NCBI GenBank assembly: GCA_900752115.1
Contig: CAADUC010000042.1
Span: 1-14,280 of the forward strand
DNA length: 14,280 bases
Direction of reading: 5' to 3'
Source of the DNA: Clostridia bacterium
GTDB taxonomy: Bacteria; Bacillota; Clostridia; Oscillospirales; Acutalibacteraceae
Shown piece by piece: positions 6,980 through 13,824 of this stretch. The notes under the pieces were generated by a model that was given only the letters and a program-made list of their open reading frames with translations, was not told the DNA's origin and did not search any database. Position 1 is the stretch's first letter, and each line of letters opens with the position of its first letter. A program made the position numbers and the translations under genes.

Positions 6980-7447
6980 TCAGATAATTTCCAGCGCATC
7001 CTTATCCGGCAGAGGCGGGAACGGAACGGTTTCACCCTGCTGATACCAGAAGGCAACGGATGCAATATCGTCGCGCAATGGCAGATAGCGGCCGCCTTCA
7101 CGCCAGCCAAGCGCCTGAATCGTTACCCGCAGATCATGCTCAAACCGGATCGGATCCGTAATATGCCAGCGGTACATTCCAAACCGTTTCTGGCTGATGT
7201 AGAGCTCGTCGCGGTTGATCTGATGAAAGCCCGTGTACGGCGTGGTAAAATCGAGGTAGCGATCATGGGTACGGGGATCCTCGAAATCGTAGGAGCCGCA
7301 GAAATAATCCTCTGTTCCCGTCCCGCAGATCGTCGGGTATTCCGTATCGCCGTCAAGATAGAACTTGATCTCTCCTTCTCCCCCATTCTGCGCCGTCTCA
7401 GAGCGCTCACGTACCGGAATCAGAATACAACTCCTTTTCCCTCTTCC
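6980..7447 (-). pseudogene. C-terminal remnant of a DUF2961 protein
   Basis: The frame is open from a TAG at 7448-7450 to the TGA at 6980, but it holds no usable start codon before an internal ATG at 7177 that lacks a ribosome site. From about 7384 onwards the roughly 134 residues read like the C-terminal third of DUF2961 proteins. The segments are GEGEIKFYLDGD, PTICGTGTEDYFCGSYDFED, TTPYTGFHQ, and RFGMYRWHITDPIRFE followed by TIQALGWR. Complete members have roughly 350 residues or more and are linked to glycan metabolism. The N-terminal two thirds are missing, and the residues before 7384 do not resemble the family. The preserved frame suggests a fairly recent loss. Confidence 0.75.
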
Positions 7448-7824
7448 CTACCATGCGGAAGGGGATCCAACAGAACTTCCGCGCATCTCCTCCGCTTTTG
7501 AGGAAACAACCTTTGGCGCGTCGTTCTGATCCCCATCATACATCACAAATTCTCTACAGACAAGGGGCAAAAAATTAAGATACGGCGGTATTTTTCATCA
7601 ATTGCCGTGCTAAGAAAAAAGTCATCTTGATGTCATTTTGATTTGGAATGCCGTCGGGGTTCGAAAACCGCCGCTGCATCAAAGCCGGCACCATGTCCGC
7701 CGCCCTCAGGCGTCAGGTATGGAACCGCCCTCCCTTTTCGATACAGGGCAACAAACAAACCGTTGTCCGCTTTTATTGGCGGTATCAGGCACAGGAAGCG
7801 ATCGTCCCGATCCAAGAGAAGCGC
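7448..7824. other. Gene-free stretch before the ilv promoter
   Basis: No convincing gene on either strand; the short open frames here have no supported ribosome site or recognisable product. Small features are a tandem near-repeat, TCATCTTGAT and TCATTTTGAT, near 7621-7641, and a loose ACGGC/GCCGT inverted repeat near 7582-7609. It may be decayed sequence upstream of the DUF2961 remnant. Confidence 0.5.
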
Positions 7825-7853
7825 TTGACAACCCAATACTTCTGTAGTATAGT
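7825..7853 (+). promoter_or_regulatory. Promoter of the ilv operon
   Basis: TTGACA (7825-7830), a 17-base spacer and TATAGT (7848-7853). It drives the T-box leader; the start site is expected near 7860. Confidence 0.85.
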
Positions 7854-7859
7854 AAAACT

Positions 7860-8150
7860 TAAGATTCTAAAATAAAGTGCTGAGATGGGGAAGGAAGCTG
7901 GGAAAAACCTCTTCAGAGAGCCGCCGGTTGCTGCGAGGCGGCGGGGAGCCTGTGCTGAAATCACCCCGGAGCATGCGGCTGAACCGCCGGAAGGCACAGT
8001 AAGCGCGCACGGAATTCCCTTCCGTTATCAGGGGAGCGCATTGTCGGATGCGCGCTGAGAGCCCCTTTGCGGGGAAGTTAGAGTGGTACCGCGAGCATTG
8101 GTAAGAAAATGCCCGTCTCTATCGAAAGATGGAGACGGGCTTGTTTTTTT
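7860..8150 (+). promoter_or_regulatory. T-box riboswitch leader, probable isoleucine specifier
   Basis: A tRNA-sensing leader that lets transcription continue when uncharged tRNA binds. Stem I carries AGAGAG at 7915-7920 and a hairpin with CCGCC/GGCGG arms (7921-7941). On its 3' side, CTGAAATCACC places ATC (7960-7962) at the expected specifier position, reading as isoleucine. CCGTTATC near 8021-8028 resembles the conserved stem III region. The T-box itself, AGAGTGGTACCGCG, is at 8080-8093; its TGGT (8084-8087) would pair with the tRNA ACCA end. The T-box begins AGAG rather than the usual AGGG, and the terminator arm carries the matching CTCT, so the antiterminator pairing is kept. The class call is firm. 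The specifier call is less so, since its loop was judged by eye. Confidence 0.93.
8111..8150 (+). terminator. T-box regulated terminator
   Basis: GCCCGTCTC (8111-8119) pairs with GAGACGGGC (8132-8140), extended inwards to a GAAA loop, followed by TTGTTTTTTT. Its 5' arm is the part that would pair with the T-box in the antiterminator. Confidence 0.92.
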
Positions 8151-8169
8151 GAATGAAGGAGGGACTTCC

Positions 8170-9846
8170 ATGTTATTGACGGGAGCACAGATTGTGATGG
8201 AGTGTCTGCTTGAGCAGGGCGTAGACACGGTATTCGGCTATCCGGGCGGGGCCGTACTCAACATTTATGACGCTCTGTACGAGTATCGCGACCGCATCAA
8301 CCACGTCCGCACCGCCCATGAGCAGGGCGCGTCCCATGCGGCGGACGGCTACGCGCGCTCGACGGGAAAAACAGGCGTGTGCATCGCCACCTCGGGCCCC
8401 GGCGCGACGAACCTTGTTACCGGTATTGCAACAGCCTACATGGACAGCGTGCCGCTGGTCGCTATCACCGGCAACGTGAACCTGAACCTGCTCGGCCTCG
8501 ACAGCTTCCAGGAGGTCGACATCACCGGCATCACCATGCCGATCACGAAACACAACTACATCGTCAAGGACGTCCGCGACCTGGCCCAGACGCTGCGCGA
8601 GGCTTTCCAGATCGCCGGCAGCGGCCGCAAGGGCCCCGTCCTCGTCGATATTCCGAAGGATATCACCGCCCAGACCTGCGAATACGAGCGACAGGAACCC
8701 CTGCCGCCCCTGCCCCACGATTTTCCGATCGAGGAGCGCTTCACCTCCGCGCTCGAGCTTCTCACGCGTTCCGAGCGGCCCTTCCTTTACTGCGGCGGCG
8801 GCGTCATCTCCTCCGACGCGCAGGCGGAGCTTACGAAATTCGCACAGCTTCTCGACGCTCCGGTTTCCTGCTCGCTGATGTGCCAGGGCGGCTTTGACCA
8901 GGCGGATCCGCGCTATATGGGCATGCTCGGCATGCACGGCACGAACACGGCGGCGCTCGCCATCAAGAACTGTGATCTCTTTGTCGCCGTCGGCACACGC
9001 TTTTCTGACCGTGTACTCTGCAACGCCGGCCTTTTCGCCCGCCACTGCCCGATTATCCAGATTGAGATTGATACCGCCGAGTTCAACAAAAACATCGAGG
9101 TACAACTCAAGGTCAAAGGCGACGCAAAGGAAATCCTCCAAAAGCTCAACAGCCTGCTCCCGCAGCAGAGCCACCCGCAGTGGATGGAGCAGATCACCGC
9201 GTGGAAAGAAGAGTTCCCGCTGGTGCAGAAACCGAAAGCCCCCGGAGCCGTGACGCCGCAGCAGGTGATCGAGACGCTTGATCGCCTTACGGACGACGAC
9301 GCGATCATCTGCACCGAGGTCGGCCAGAACCAGATGTGGGCCGCGCAGTTCTACACCTACCGCAAACCCAAAACCTTTGTCTCCTCCGGCGGCCTCGGCA
9401 CCATGGGCTTTGGCCTCGGCGCTGCCATCGGTGCAAAGATTGCAAATCCGGACAAAACGGTCGTCAACATCGCCGGCGACGGCAGCTTCCACATGAACCT
9501 CACGGAACTTGCCACGGCGGCCGCCTACCATGTGCCGATCGTGGAGCTCATCCTCAACAACGAGGTCCTCGGCATGGTGCGGCAGTGGCAGAAGCTCTTC
9601 TACGATAACCGCTTCTCGCAGACGGATGTGGACACAACGACGAATTTCCCGGCCCTCGCCGAGGCGTTCGGCCTCAAGGCGTACACGATTTCAACGGCGG
9701 ACGAGGTCGAGCCTGTCCTGCGCGACGCCCTTGCTCAGACCGGCCCGGTGCTGATTGACTGCCATATCGATCGGGATATCAACGTGCTGCCCATGGTCCC
9801 GGCGGGCGCTTCCGTGGAAAGCCCGATCCTCGAGATGGACAACTGA
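8170..9846 (+). CDS. ilvB: Acetolactate synthase (acetohydroxyacid synthase), large catalytic subunit
   Basis: Condenses pyruvate with 2-oxobutyrate or a second pyruvate, the first shared step of isoleucine and valine/leucine synthesis, using thiamine diphosphate. The 558 residues are full length. The N-terminal domain has FGYPGGAVLNIYDAL (22-36), the catalytic glutamate Glu51 in AHEQGASH, and TSGPGATN (74-81). The cofactor motif runs from GDGS at 436-439 to LNN ending at residue 464, the usual spacing. FAD-domain sequence lies between these. ATG 8170 has AAGGAGGG six bases upstream; the frame stays open back to 8083 but that part is the T-box and terminator. It is followed by its regulatory subunit, confirming the anabolic enzyme rather than the catabolic AlsS type. 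Confidence 0.96.
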   Translation: MLLTGAQIVMECLLEQGVDTVFGYPGGAVLNIYDALYEYRDRINHVRTAHEQGASHAADGYARSTGKTGVCIATSGPGATNLVTGIATAYMDSVPLVAITGNVNLNLLGLDSFQEVDITGITMPITKHNYIVKDVRDLAQTLREAFQIAGSGRKGPVLVDIPKDITAQTCEYERQEPLPPLPHDFPIEERFTSALELLTRSERPFLYCGGGVISSDAQAELTKFAQLLDAPVSCSLMCQGGFDQADPRYMGMLGMHGTNTAALAIKNCDLFVAVGTRFSDRVLCNAGLFARHCPIIQIEIDTAEFNKNIEVQLKVKGDAKEILQKLNSLLPQQSHPQWMEQITAWKEEFPLVQKPKAPGAVTPQQVIETLDRLTDDDAIICTEVGQNQMWAAQFYTYRKPKTFVSSGGLGTMGFGLGAAIGAKIANPDKTVVNIAGDGSFHMNLTELATAAAYHVPIVELILNNEVLGMVRQWQKLFYDNRFSQTDVDTTTNFPALAEAFGLKAYTISTADEVEPVLRDALAQTGPVLIDCHIDRDINVLPMVPAGASVESPILEMDN

Positions 9847-9875
9847 CGCGTGTGACGGAAAAGGAGGCCTTCTTC

Positions 9876-10379
9876 ATGGAATATACGAACAGCAATCCTT
9901 CCCCGGTGAAGGAATACATTCTCTCCGTGCTCGCCCGCAACAAGGCCGGCGTGCTTCTTCGCATCGCGGGCCTGTTCAGCCGCCGCTGCTACAATATCCT
10001 GAGCATCGTCGCCGCGCAGACGGAAGACACGGAATACTCGCGCATCCTGATCGTCGTCTCGGGAGACGATCGTATCGTCCGCCAGGTCGACAAACAGCTC
10101 TCGAAGCTGATTGACATTGTGCAGGTGGACGTTCTTGAGCGCGAAAAGATCGTCGAGCGCGAACACCTCCTGCTCAAGGTGGAGAGGACGCTCCAGACAA
10201 GCGAGAAGCTCGTCGAAATTGCGAACATTTTCCACGCCAACATCCTGAACGTCGAGCCCGACTCCATGATCCTCGAACTGACGGGCGACGCGGGCACCAT
10301 CAATTCGTTTATCGAGCTGTACAATCCCTACAACGTCCTGCGCATCCTGCGCACGGGCGCGATGGCGATGCCGAAGTAA
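9876..10379 (+). CDS. ilvN: Acetolactate synthase, small regulatory subunit
   Basis: Binds the large subunit, raises its activity and gives feedback inhibition by branched-chain amino acids. The protein has 167 residues. An ACT domain spans about 13-82 (SVLARNKAGVLLRIAGLFSRR then YNILSI), followed by the C-terminal ALS small-subunit domain with EREHLLLKV and MILELTGDAGTINSFIELYNPY. ATG 9876 is chosen over the upstream GTG at 9852 because AAGGAGG stands eight bases before it. The gene lies 29 bases after ilvB. IlvN and IlvH are names for the same subunit; the short C-terminus is common in Firmicutes. Confidence 0.95.
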   Translation: MEYTNSNPSPVKEYILSVLARNKAGVLLRIAGLFSRRCYNILSIVAAQTEDTEYSRILIVVSGDDRIVRQVDKQLSKLIDIVQVDVLEREKIVEREHLLLKVERTLQTSEKLVEIANIFHANILNVEPDSMILELTGDAGTINSFIELYNPYNVLRILRTGAMAMPK

Positions 10380-10424
10380 CGCGATCCGCCGCGCGCGGGC
10401 GCTTTGAGACAGGAGGACTTTCCC

Positions 10425-11636
10425 ATGCTGACACTTGACAAGGTTTACCACGCAGCTTACGTTCTCAAGAACGTGATCCGCCACACGGATCTGATCCAGG
10501 CGCCGAAAATCAACCGCGAAGCCGAAGTGTATCTGAAGACGGAGAATCTGCAGAACACCGGCTCGTTCAAACTGCGCGGCGCGTACTACAAAATTTCCCA
10601 GCTCTCCGAGGAAGAAAAGGCGAAGGGCGTCATCGCGTGCTCGGCGGGCAATCACGCCCAGGGCGTCGCGCTCGCAGCCCAGCGCAGCGGGATTCCGGCT
10701 ATCATCTGCATCCCGGACGGCGCGCCGATCTCGAAGGTGGAGAACACCAAGAGCTACGGCGCCCGTGTCGAGCTCGTGAAGGGCGTGTACGACGACGCCT
10801 ACCGCCGTGCCTGTGAACTGCAGCAGGAAACAGGCTGCACCTTCATTCATCCTTTCGATGATCCCGACGTCATTGCCGGACAGGGAACCATCGGCCTTGA
10901 GCTGCTCGACCAGCTGCCGGATGTGGACGCCGTCATTGTCCCTGTGGGCGGCGGCGGCCTCATCGCGGGTGTAGCCTTCGCCGTCAAGAGCCTGAATCCG
11001 CACTGCAAGGTCTACGGCGTGCAGGCCGCGGGCGCGCCGGGCATGGTACACGCCCTCGAGGCGGGCGGACCTGACGCACTCGACCGTGTCTCCACGTTTG
11101 CCGACGGCATCGCTGTCAAATGCCCCGGCTCGCTGACGTACGAGCTGACAAAGAAGTATGTCGACGACGTCGTCACCGTCACCGACGACGAAACAGCCAC
11201 CGCTGTGCTCGCCCTGATTGAGGAGCAGAAGCTGATCGCGGAGGGCGCGGGCGCTGTCGCCGTGGCCGCTGCGATGTTCAACAAGATCGACATCAAAGGC
11301 AAGAAGGTCATCTGCCTGATCTCCGGCGGCAACATTGATGTGACGATCCTTTCGCGCGTGATCACCCGCGGCCTTGTCAAGGCGGGCCGCGTTGCCGACA
11401 TGGTCATCGAACTTGCCGACAAGCCCGGCCAGCTGCGTGAGATCGCCTCCATCATCGCCGAACACGGCGGCAACGTCATCCATGTCCGCCACGATCACGG
11501 CGGCCTCGACACTGACATCGTCGGCTGCTACCTGAGCATCCAGATGGAGACGCGCAATCATCAGCATGTCGAGGAAATTTACAACGCCATCTCCTCCGCA
11601 GGCTACAAAATCATCAGCAGCGGCAGGGTGATGTGA
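10425..11636 (+). CDS. ilvA: Threonine ammonia-lyase (threonine deaminase), form with one C-terminal ACT domain
   Basis: PLP-dependent conversion of threonine to 2-oxobutyrate and ammonia, the first isoleucine-specific step. The 403 residues fit the medium-length class. Lys49 in TGSFKLRGA binds PLP, SAGNHAQG (73-80) holds the substrate carboxylate, and GGGGL at 175-179 binds the cofactor phosphate. An ACT domain occupies about 326-398 (ELADKPGQL onwards), a likely site for allosteric control. ATG 10425 has AGGAGG eight bases upstream; the TTG at 10404 lies before that site. Medium forms include both biosynthetic and catabolic TdcB-like enzymes. Its place after ilvBN, behind a T-box with a probable isoleucine codon, favours the biosynthetic role. 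Confidence 0.94.
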   Translation: MLTLDKVYHAAYVLKNVIRHTDLIQAPKINREAEVYLKTENLQNTGSFKLRGAYYKISQLSEEEKAKGVIACSAGNHAQGVALAAQRSGIPAIICIPDGAPISKVENTKSYGARVELVKGVYDDAYRRACELQQETGCTFIHPFDDPDVIAGQGTIGLELLDQLPDVDAVIVPVGGGGLIAGVAFAVKSLNPHCKVYGVQAAGAPGMVHALEAGGPDALDRVSTFADGIAVKCPGSLTYELTKKYVDDVVTVTDDETATAVLALIEEQKLIAEGAGAVAVAAAMFNKIDIKGKKVICLISGGNIDVTILSRVITRGLVKAGRVADMVIELADKPGQLREIASIIAEHGGNVIHVRHDHGGLDTDIVGCYLSIQMETRNHQHVEEIYNAISSAGYKIISSGRVM

Positions 11637-11637
11637 G

Positions 11638-11895
11638 ATGAGCCGTCTGACACACCGCGACGCTTCCGGACACGCTGTGCTCGAAGCGTCCGCCGAGGAA
11701 GCCGCCGAGCGTCTCGCTCTTTTTGAGGATGTATGCGACGCTGTCACCGCTGAGTACGATGCTCTCGGGACGGAGCTCGACCGTTTGCGTGCGGCAGGAA
11801 AGGAGAAATCCTACCAATTCCGCGAAAAGATGGGCAGAAAGCTCGTGGACGCGCAGGTGCTGTCCCTCCTGCGGGTGCGCGGCCTGCTGCCGTAG
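11638..11895 (+). CDS. Small soluble protein, 85 residues, unknown function
   Basis: I cannot assign a function. The N-terminus MSRLTHRD, a short gap, then EEAAERLALFEDV resembles the RLT-x-RD and RLAxFED pattern of small phage-like and clostridial hypothetical proteins, but the similarity is too short to name a family. The protein is rich in Ala, Glu, Leu and Arg, has no cysteine and no membrane segment, and residues 17-60 should form long helices, perhaps a coiled coil. The ATG lies one base after the ilvA stop with only a weak AGGG upstream, so translation probably depends on ribosomes ending ilvA. It would then be produced under T-box control. Confidence 0.6.
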   Translation: MSRLTHRDASGHAVLEASAEEAAERLALFEDVCDAVTAEYDALGTELDRLRAAGKEKSYQFREKMGRKLVDAQVLSLLRVRGLLP

Positions 11896-11990
11896 AGGTT
11901 TTTCTGTTGCCAGTCATTCTGCTCTGTTTAAAACCGGCAGAGAACGACTTCTCCCTGTGTTCACTCCTTCAAAAAATAACAATCCAAAAC

Positions 11991-12049
11991 AAAAACTTCC
12001 GGAGCCTCTCCCGCCGCCAGACACGGCAAGAGACTGCCGGAAGTTTTTT
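11991..12049. terminator. Bidirectional terminator between the ilv operon and the Cys-rich small gene
   Basis: AAAAACTTCCGG (11991-12002) pairs with CCGGAAGTTTTT (12037-12048), with inner CTCT/AGAG and GCCG/CGGC pairings. The A5 start and T6 end suit termination in both directions for the convergent genes. The rest of 11896-12104 shows nothing else. Confidence 0.85.
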
Positions 12050-12104
12050 ATGACCGTAATTCACGCGTCCCCAGAAGGAAGCGCCTTTCTCCGCAGAAAC
12101 ACTC

Positions 12105-12263
12105 TCAGCGTCTTTTTTCTTTTCCTGTGTGCGGCCGCTTCCGTCCCGCTGCACATGAACTGCAATCCCCTGTGCATCCCCCGCAGCCGCGGCTGCGGAA
12201 GCGCAGAGCCAAAACGAGAAGAACGGCAAGAACCGCAACCAGGATCCAATCCGCCGGGCTCAC
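12105..12263 (-). CDS. FeoB-associated Cys-rich membrane protein, 52 residues
   Basis: The protein reads MSPADWILVAVLAVLLVLAL, one N-terminal membrane helix (about 5-20), then Arg residues, then CGGCTGDCSSC (27-37) with four cysteines and a basic tail. This is the layout of the small FeoB-associated Cys-rich proteins, usually encoded next to feoB and thought to help ferrous iron uptake; their exact role is not settled. The start is GTG at 12263, with GGAGGGG about five bases upstream. No feoA or feoB is in the window, so the gene stands apart from its usual partner. It has its own strong promoter, a palindrome at the start site, and a shared terminator downstream. Confidence 0.8.
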   Translation of the reverse strand: MSPADWILVAVLAVLLVLALRFRSRGCGGCTGDCSSCAAGRKRPHTGKEKRR

Positions 12264-12304
12264 AGACTCCCCTCCCGGCTGAAACGAGATCGATTCCACT
12301 GCAT
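12260..12304 (-). CDS. Possible 14-codon leader ORF coupled to the Cys-rich gene
   Basis: ATG at 12304 opens MQWNRSRFSREGSL, and its TGA overlaps the GTG start of the Cys-rich gene within TGTGA. A GGGAGGAAG lies about nine bases before the ATG. It could couple or tune translation of the downstream gene. So short a frame can occur by chance. Confidence 0.3.
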   Translation of the reverse strand: MQWNRSRFSREGSL

Positions 12305-12363
12305 GGCGATATCTTCCTCCCTTTCGTTTTCCTCTATCCCCCGGGTTTCTCCCTGTGGTTTCC

Positions 12364-12377
12364 GCAGAGGCCTCTGC
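12364..12377. promoter_or_regulatory. 14-bp perfect palindrome at the predicted start site (operator candidate)
   Basis: GCAGAGGCCTCTGC reads the same on both strands. It begins four bases downstream of the -10 of the Cys-rich gene promoter and covers the expected start of transcription, a classic position for a repressor. It does not resemble a Fur box, and the cognate regulator is unknown. Confidence 0.5.
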
Positions 12378-12381
12378 TTTC

Positions 12382-12410
12382 ATTGTAAAAGCCTCCCAAT
12401 GCGTTGTCAA
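12382..12410 (-). promoter_or_regulatory. Strong promoter of the FeoB-associated small gene
   Basis: TTGACA (12405-12410), a 17-base spacer and TACAAT (12382-12387) on the minus strand, one base from full consensus. It points away from the D-aspartate ligase gene. Confidence 0.85.
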
Positions 12411-12465
12411 GCCGCATAAGCTTTTGGCGAAATTGCGAGAACCGTCCCCAAGGGGGAAAACCATG

Positions 12466-12494
12466 TTGTTTTTTGCCCGCACGGAGAGTATAAT
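12466..12494 (+). promoter_or_regulatory. Promoter of the ligase-racemase unit
   Basis: TATAAT (12489-12494) preceded after 17 bases by TTGTTT (12466-12471). A CCCC-AA-GGGG inverted repeat at 12446-12455 lies just upstream of the -35 and may be regulatory. Confidence 0.65.
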
Positions 12495-12549
12495 AATCAG
12501 ATGGACCTTGCCGCGCAGGCGTTTCCCGCTGCAGCGGCAGGGAAAGAAT

Positions 12550-13803
12550 ATGAGGAGGCGCCTCGTTTTGAGTATGACATCTGTTCCGGATTTCATTCCG
12601 GTGCTGCTCGGCAGCGATATGAACGTTTACGGCATGGCCCGCTCGTTCCATGAAGCCTACGGGATCAAGAGCGTGGCTGTGGGAAAAGGGATGCTCGGCG
12701 CAACGATGCACAGCCGGATTGTCTCGGTGGAGGCCGTGGAACCCAATCTCGAGGACGATCAGGTTTTCGTGGACACCCTGCTGAAGTTCGCACAGCGCTA
12801 TCCCGGCAAAACACTTCTGCTCGTCCCGTGCGGGGATAACTACATTAAACTTCTGGTCCGCAATCAGGACAAGCTTCGCGGCGCGTACCGCTTCGAGTGC
12901 ATTGACGAGCCGCTCCTCATGCGTCTGAGCATCAAGGAGAGCTTCTATCAGGTCTGCGAGGAACACGGCTTTGCTTTCCCGAAAACGACAACCTGCTCGT
13001 TTGAGAATCACAAGGGAATCGAGCTGCCGTTCGATTTTCCCGTTATCATCAAACCGAGCAACTCCGTGGCCTACTGGAACTGCCGGTTCCCCCACAAGAA
13101 GAAAGTTTTCGTCGCCCAGAACCGCGAAGAATTTGACGCCATCCTTGACGCCATCTACGGCTCCTCCTACAAAGATCATCTCATTTTGCAGGAATTCATT
13201 CCCGGCGACGACAGCGGCATGCGCGTGATGAACTGCTATTGCGGCCGCGATCGGAAGGTCAAGCTGATTGCGCTCGGCCACACGCTGCTTGAGGAACACT
13301 CTCCCGAAGGCATCGGCAGCTACGCGGCCATCATCAGCTCGCGCGACGACGCTCTTTCCGAGCAAATGAAGAACTTCCTCGAAGGAATCGGCTACGTCGG
13401 TTTTGCCAACTTCGACATGAAGTATGACCCGCGCGACGGAAAGTACAAGCTCTTCGAAATGAATCTGCGCCAGGGCCGCAGCAGCTTTTTTGTGACAGCG
13501 GCGGGCTATAACCTTGCGAAATGGCTTGTGGACGACGTGCTCCTGCAAAAGGAAATGCCTCTTACCATCGCGGACAACCGTGTGCTGTGGAGCATCATTC
13601 CCAAAGACGTCATTTTCCATTATGTGAAAGACGAATCCCTCAAGGCGGAAGCCAAGCGCTTGATCCGGGAGGGCAAATACGTGCAGTCGATGCGCTACTC
13701 CGCGGACACCTTCCGCAAACGCTTCGTACAATTCCATCTGAGTCAGATCAATTACCGCAAAAAATATAAAATGTGCTTCGGCAACAAGAGCCTTCGCGAC
13801 TGA
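12550..13803 (+). CDS. ATP-grasp carboxylate-amine ligase, probable D-aspartate ligase
   Basis: Probably activates D-aspartate with ATP and joins it to the lysine side chain of a peptidoglycan precursor, as the E. faecium D-aspartate ligase does. The protein has 417 residues. FIPVLLGSDMNVYGMARSFHEAYG (15-38 region) is the N-terminal signature of that ligase group. ATP-grasp features follow: KESFYQVCEEHG (129-140), the nucleotide lysine in PVIIKPS (Lys168), LQEFIPGDDSG (213-223), and the metal-binding EMNLR (303-307). The start is uncertain. ATG 12550 has AGGG about eight bases upstream; TTG 12568 has the better GAGGAGG; ATG 12574 best matches homologue length. An aspartate racemase gene follows 21 bases later. 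Another amino-acid ligase role is possible. Confidence 0.85.
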   Translation: MRRRLVLSMTSVPDFIPVLLGSDMNVYGMARSFHEAYGIKSVAVGKGMLGATMHSRIVSVEAVEPNLEDDQVFVDTLLKFAQRYPGKTLLLVPCGDNYIKLLVRNQDKLRGAYRFECIDEPLLMRLSIKESFYQVCEEHGFAFPKTTTCSFENHKGIELPFDFPVIIKPSNSVAYWNCRFPHKKKVFVAQNREEFDAILDAIYGSSYKDHLILQEFIPGDDSGMRVMNCYCGRDRKVKLIALGHTLLEEHSPEGIGSYAAIISSRDDALSEQMKNFLEGIGYVGFANFDMKYDPRDGKYKLFEMNLRQGRSSFFVTAAGYNLAKWLVDDVLLQKEMPLTIADNRVLWSIIPKDVIFHYVKDESLKAEAKRLIREGKYVQSMRYSADTFRKRFVQFHLSQINYRKKYKMCFGNKSLRD

Positions 13804-13824
13804 GGGCGGAAAGGAACAGCGCAC

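Noticed and set aside
7446..7560. Possible upstream remnant of the DUF2961 gene in another frame (a segment reading CWIPFRM)
   Set aside because: The resemblance to the family's CxWxMPFRK segment is short, has the wrong spacing and could be chance.
7633..7875. Several overlapping short frames before the ilv promoter
   Set aside because: No ribosome sites, they contradict one another and run into the promoter; no recognisable product.
8083..8169. N-terminal extension of ilvB
   Set aside because: It would encode the T-box and the terminator hairpin; the ribosome site and family start point to 8170.
8173..9531. 452-codon minus-strand frame opposite ilvB
   Set aside because: Shadow of a well-supported gene.
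9735..11747. Very long antisense open frame (670 codons, minus strand) across ilvN and ilvA
   Set aside because: It mirrors real genes with clear family motifs; GC-rich codon use keeps the opposite strand free of stops. Its product is low in complexity and resembles nothing.
12500..12652. 50-codon plus-strand frame starting just after the ligase promoter -10
   Set aside because: Overlaps the ligase gene in another frame, lacks a ribosome site and would start at the first transcribed bases.
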